A stretch of DNA of 64,000 nucleotides from Acinetobacter haemolyticus CIP 64.3 = MTCC 9819 (GTDB lineage Bacteria; Pseudomonadota; Gammaproteobacteria; Pseudomonadales; Moraxellaceae): positions 147,763 through 211,762 of the forward strand of contig NZ_KB849799.1 of the NCBI RefSeq assembly GCF_000369065.1. The letters run 5' to 3'. Position 1 is the stretch's first letter; every line of letters begins with the position of its first letter. The position numbers were made by a program, and so were the translations under genes. This document shows, piece by piece, positions 63,758 to 64,000 of the stretch. Under the pieces are notes generated by a model, which was given only the letters and a program-made list of their open reading frames with translations, was not told where the DNA came from and made no database searches.

Positions 63758-64000
63758 GATCCTTGTCCTATCAGGCTTTTTCTTTCTTAAAATTGCTAGC
63801 ACTTTCTTAAATTCTTCTTTTTTTCCAAAACCAATCAAACGTAGAATAGCCATTTGAACATAGTCCAAACCGTAGCGAAATAAACTTACTGAAAGTCGTC
63901 CATGCTTCTTTATTTTTATCGCTTTTTTCCGATCATGTTGCCATTCACCTGTTAAATAGCACCAACAGAAACCGATAGCTAGCACTGCTATCAATTTCTT
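63734..64000 (-). mobile_element. ISAba1-like (IS4 family) element, partial at window end
   Basis: The end CTCTGTACACGACAAATTTC matches the ISAba1 terminal repeat as I remember it, with small differences just inside. The element continues beyond the window. This is the transposase 3' side; the outward promoters known for ISAba1 are at the other end, outside the window. Confidence 0.85.
63752..64000 (-). CDS. IS4-family (ISAba1-like) transposase, C-terminal part
   Basis: About 82 C-terminal residues are visible, reading GFCWCYLTGEW, KAIKIKKHGRLSVSLFRYGLD and IGFGKKEEFKKVL, the C-terminus of ISAba1-type transposases; the catalytic triad lies outside the window. The frame stays open to the window edge. 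Confidence 0.85.
   Translation of the reverse strand, partial: KKLIAVLAIGFCWCYLTGEWQHDRKKAIKIKKHGRLSVSLFRYGLDYVQMAILRLIGFGKKEEFKKVLAILRKKKPDRTRIL

Noticed and set aside
1..64000. CRISPR arrays, tRNA or rRNA genes, prophage or integron
   Set aside because: No regularly spaced repeats, no tRNA-like cloverleaf and no phage or integrase genes other than transposases were seen.

Overview
The window looks like an Acinetobacter chromosome. It is AT-rich with Acinetobacter-type gene content (OsmC-YcaO fusion, DcaP-type porin, liu leucine-degradation cluster, guanidine carboxylase locus). It carries one element whose end matches ISAba125 and one whose end matches ISAba1. I cannot fix the species. No rRNA, tRNA or CRISPR array was seen.

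Layout. 1-5.1 kb: end of a quinone oxidoreductase gene, an hchA (Hsp31) gene split by an IS3-family element, panE and a bile-acid/sodium-symporter-type permease. 5.7-14.5 kb: a one-direction cluster of EmrA-like adaptor, EmrB-like MFS pump, GNAT-like protein (split by ISAba125), GH3-type acyl-adenylating amide synthetase, TolC-like channel and a second GNAT protein. This reads as a make-and-export operon for an unknown small amide and is the best candidate here for an undescribed system. 14.8-20.6 kb: OsmC-YcaO fusion, amidohydrolase plus SDR pair, divergent LysE/Lrp pair. 20.7-31.4 kb: guanidine assimilation locus. A perfect sigma-54 promoter precedes a guanidine-I (ykkC) riboswitch, then cgdA (frameshifted), cgdB and a 1201-residue guanidine carboxylase. 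Next come a putative sigma-54-driven small RNA, a second sigma-54 promoter, a 41-residue ORF, a NikR-like regulator and an ABC lipoprotein. The ABC ATPase and permease lie on the other strand behind a fourth sigma-54 promoter, with a second copy of the IS3 element between them. 31.4-34 kb: Fur-box-preceded DUF3649/PepSY/DUF3325 membrane operon. 34-38.7 kb: fused indolepyruvate oxidoreductase and a divergent LysR gene. 38.8-51.7 kb: complete liu pathway with TetR regulator, acyl-CoA synthetase, methyltransferase, DcaP-like porin and AAHS-type transporter. 51.9-57.5 kb: thiolase and acetoacetate CoA-transferase separated by another IS3 element, LysR, SRPBCC protein. 57.7-64 kb: TonB receptor, an IS5 element joining two truncated genes, a hipA-hipB module with repeated operators, and a TetR gene cut by an ISAba1-like element running off the window.

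How the genes fit together. HMG-CoA lyase yields acetoacetate, which the ScoAB and thiolase genes can turn into acetyl-CoA, so leucine catabolism is complete in this window. The guanidine locus combines a ligand sensor (riboswitch) with nitrogen-status control (sigma-54), and appears to have its own ABC uptake system. No allophanate hydrolase, the last enzyme of that route, is encoded here. Insertion sequences dominate the recent history: six elements, at least four broken genes, and two cases where the terminal TGA of an element serves as the stop codon of the neighbouring gene.
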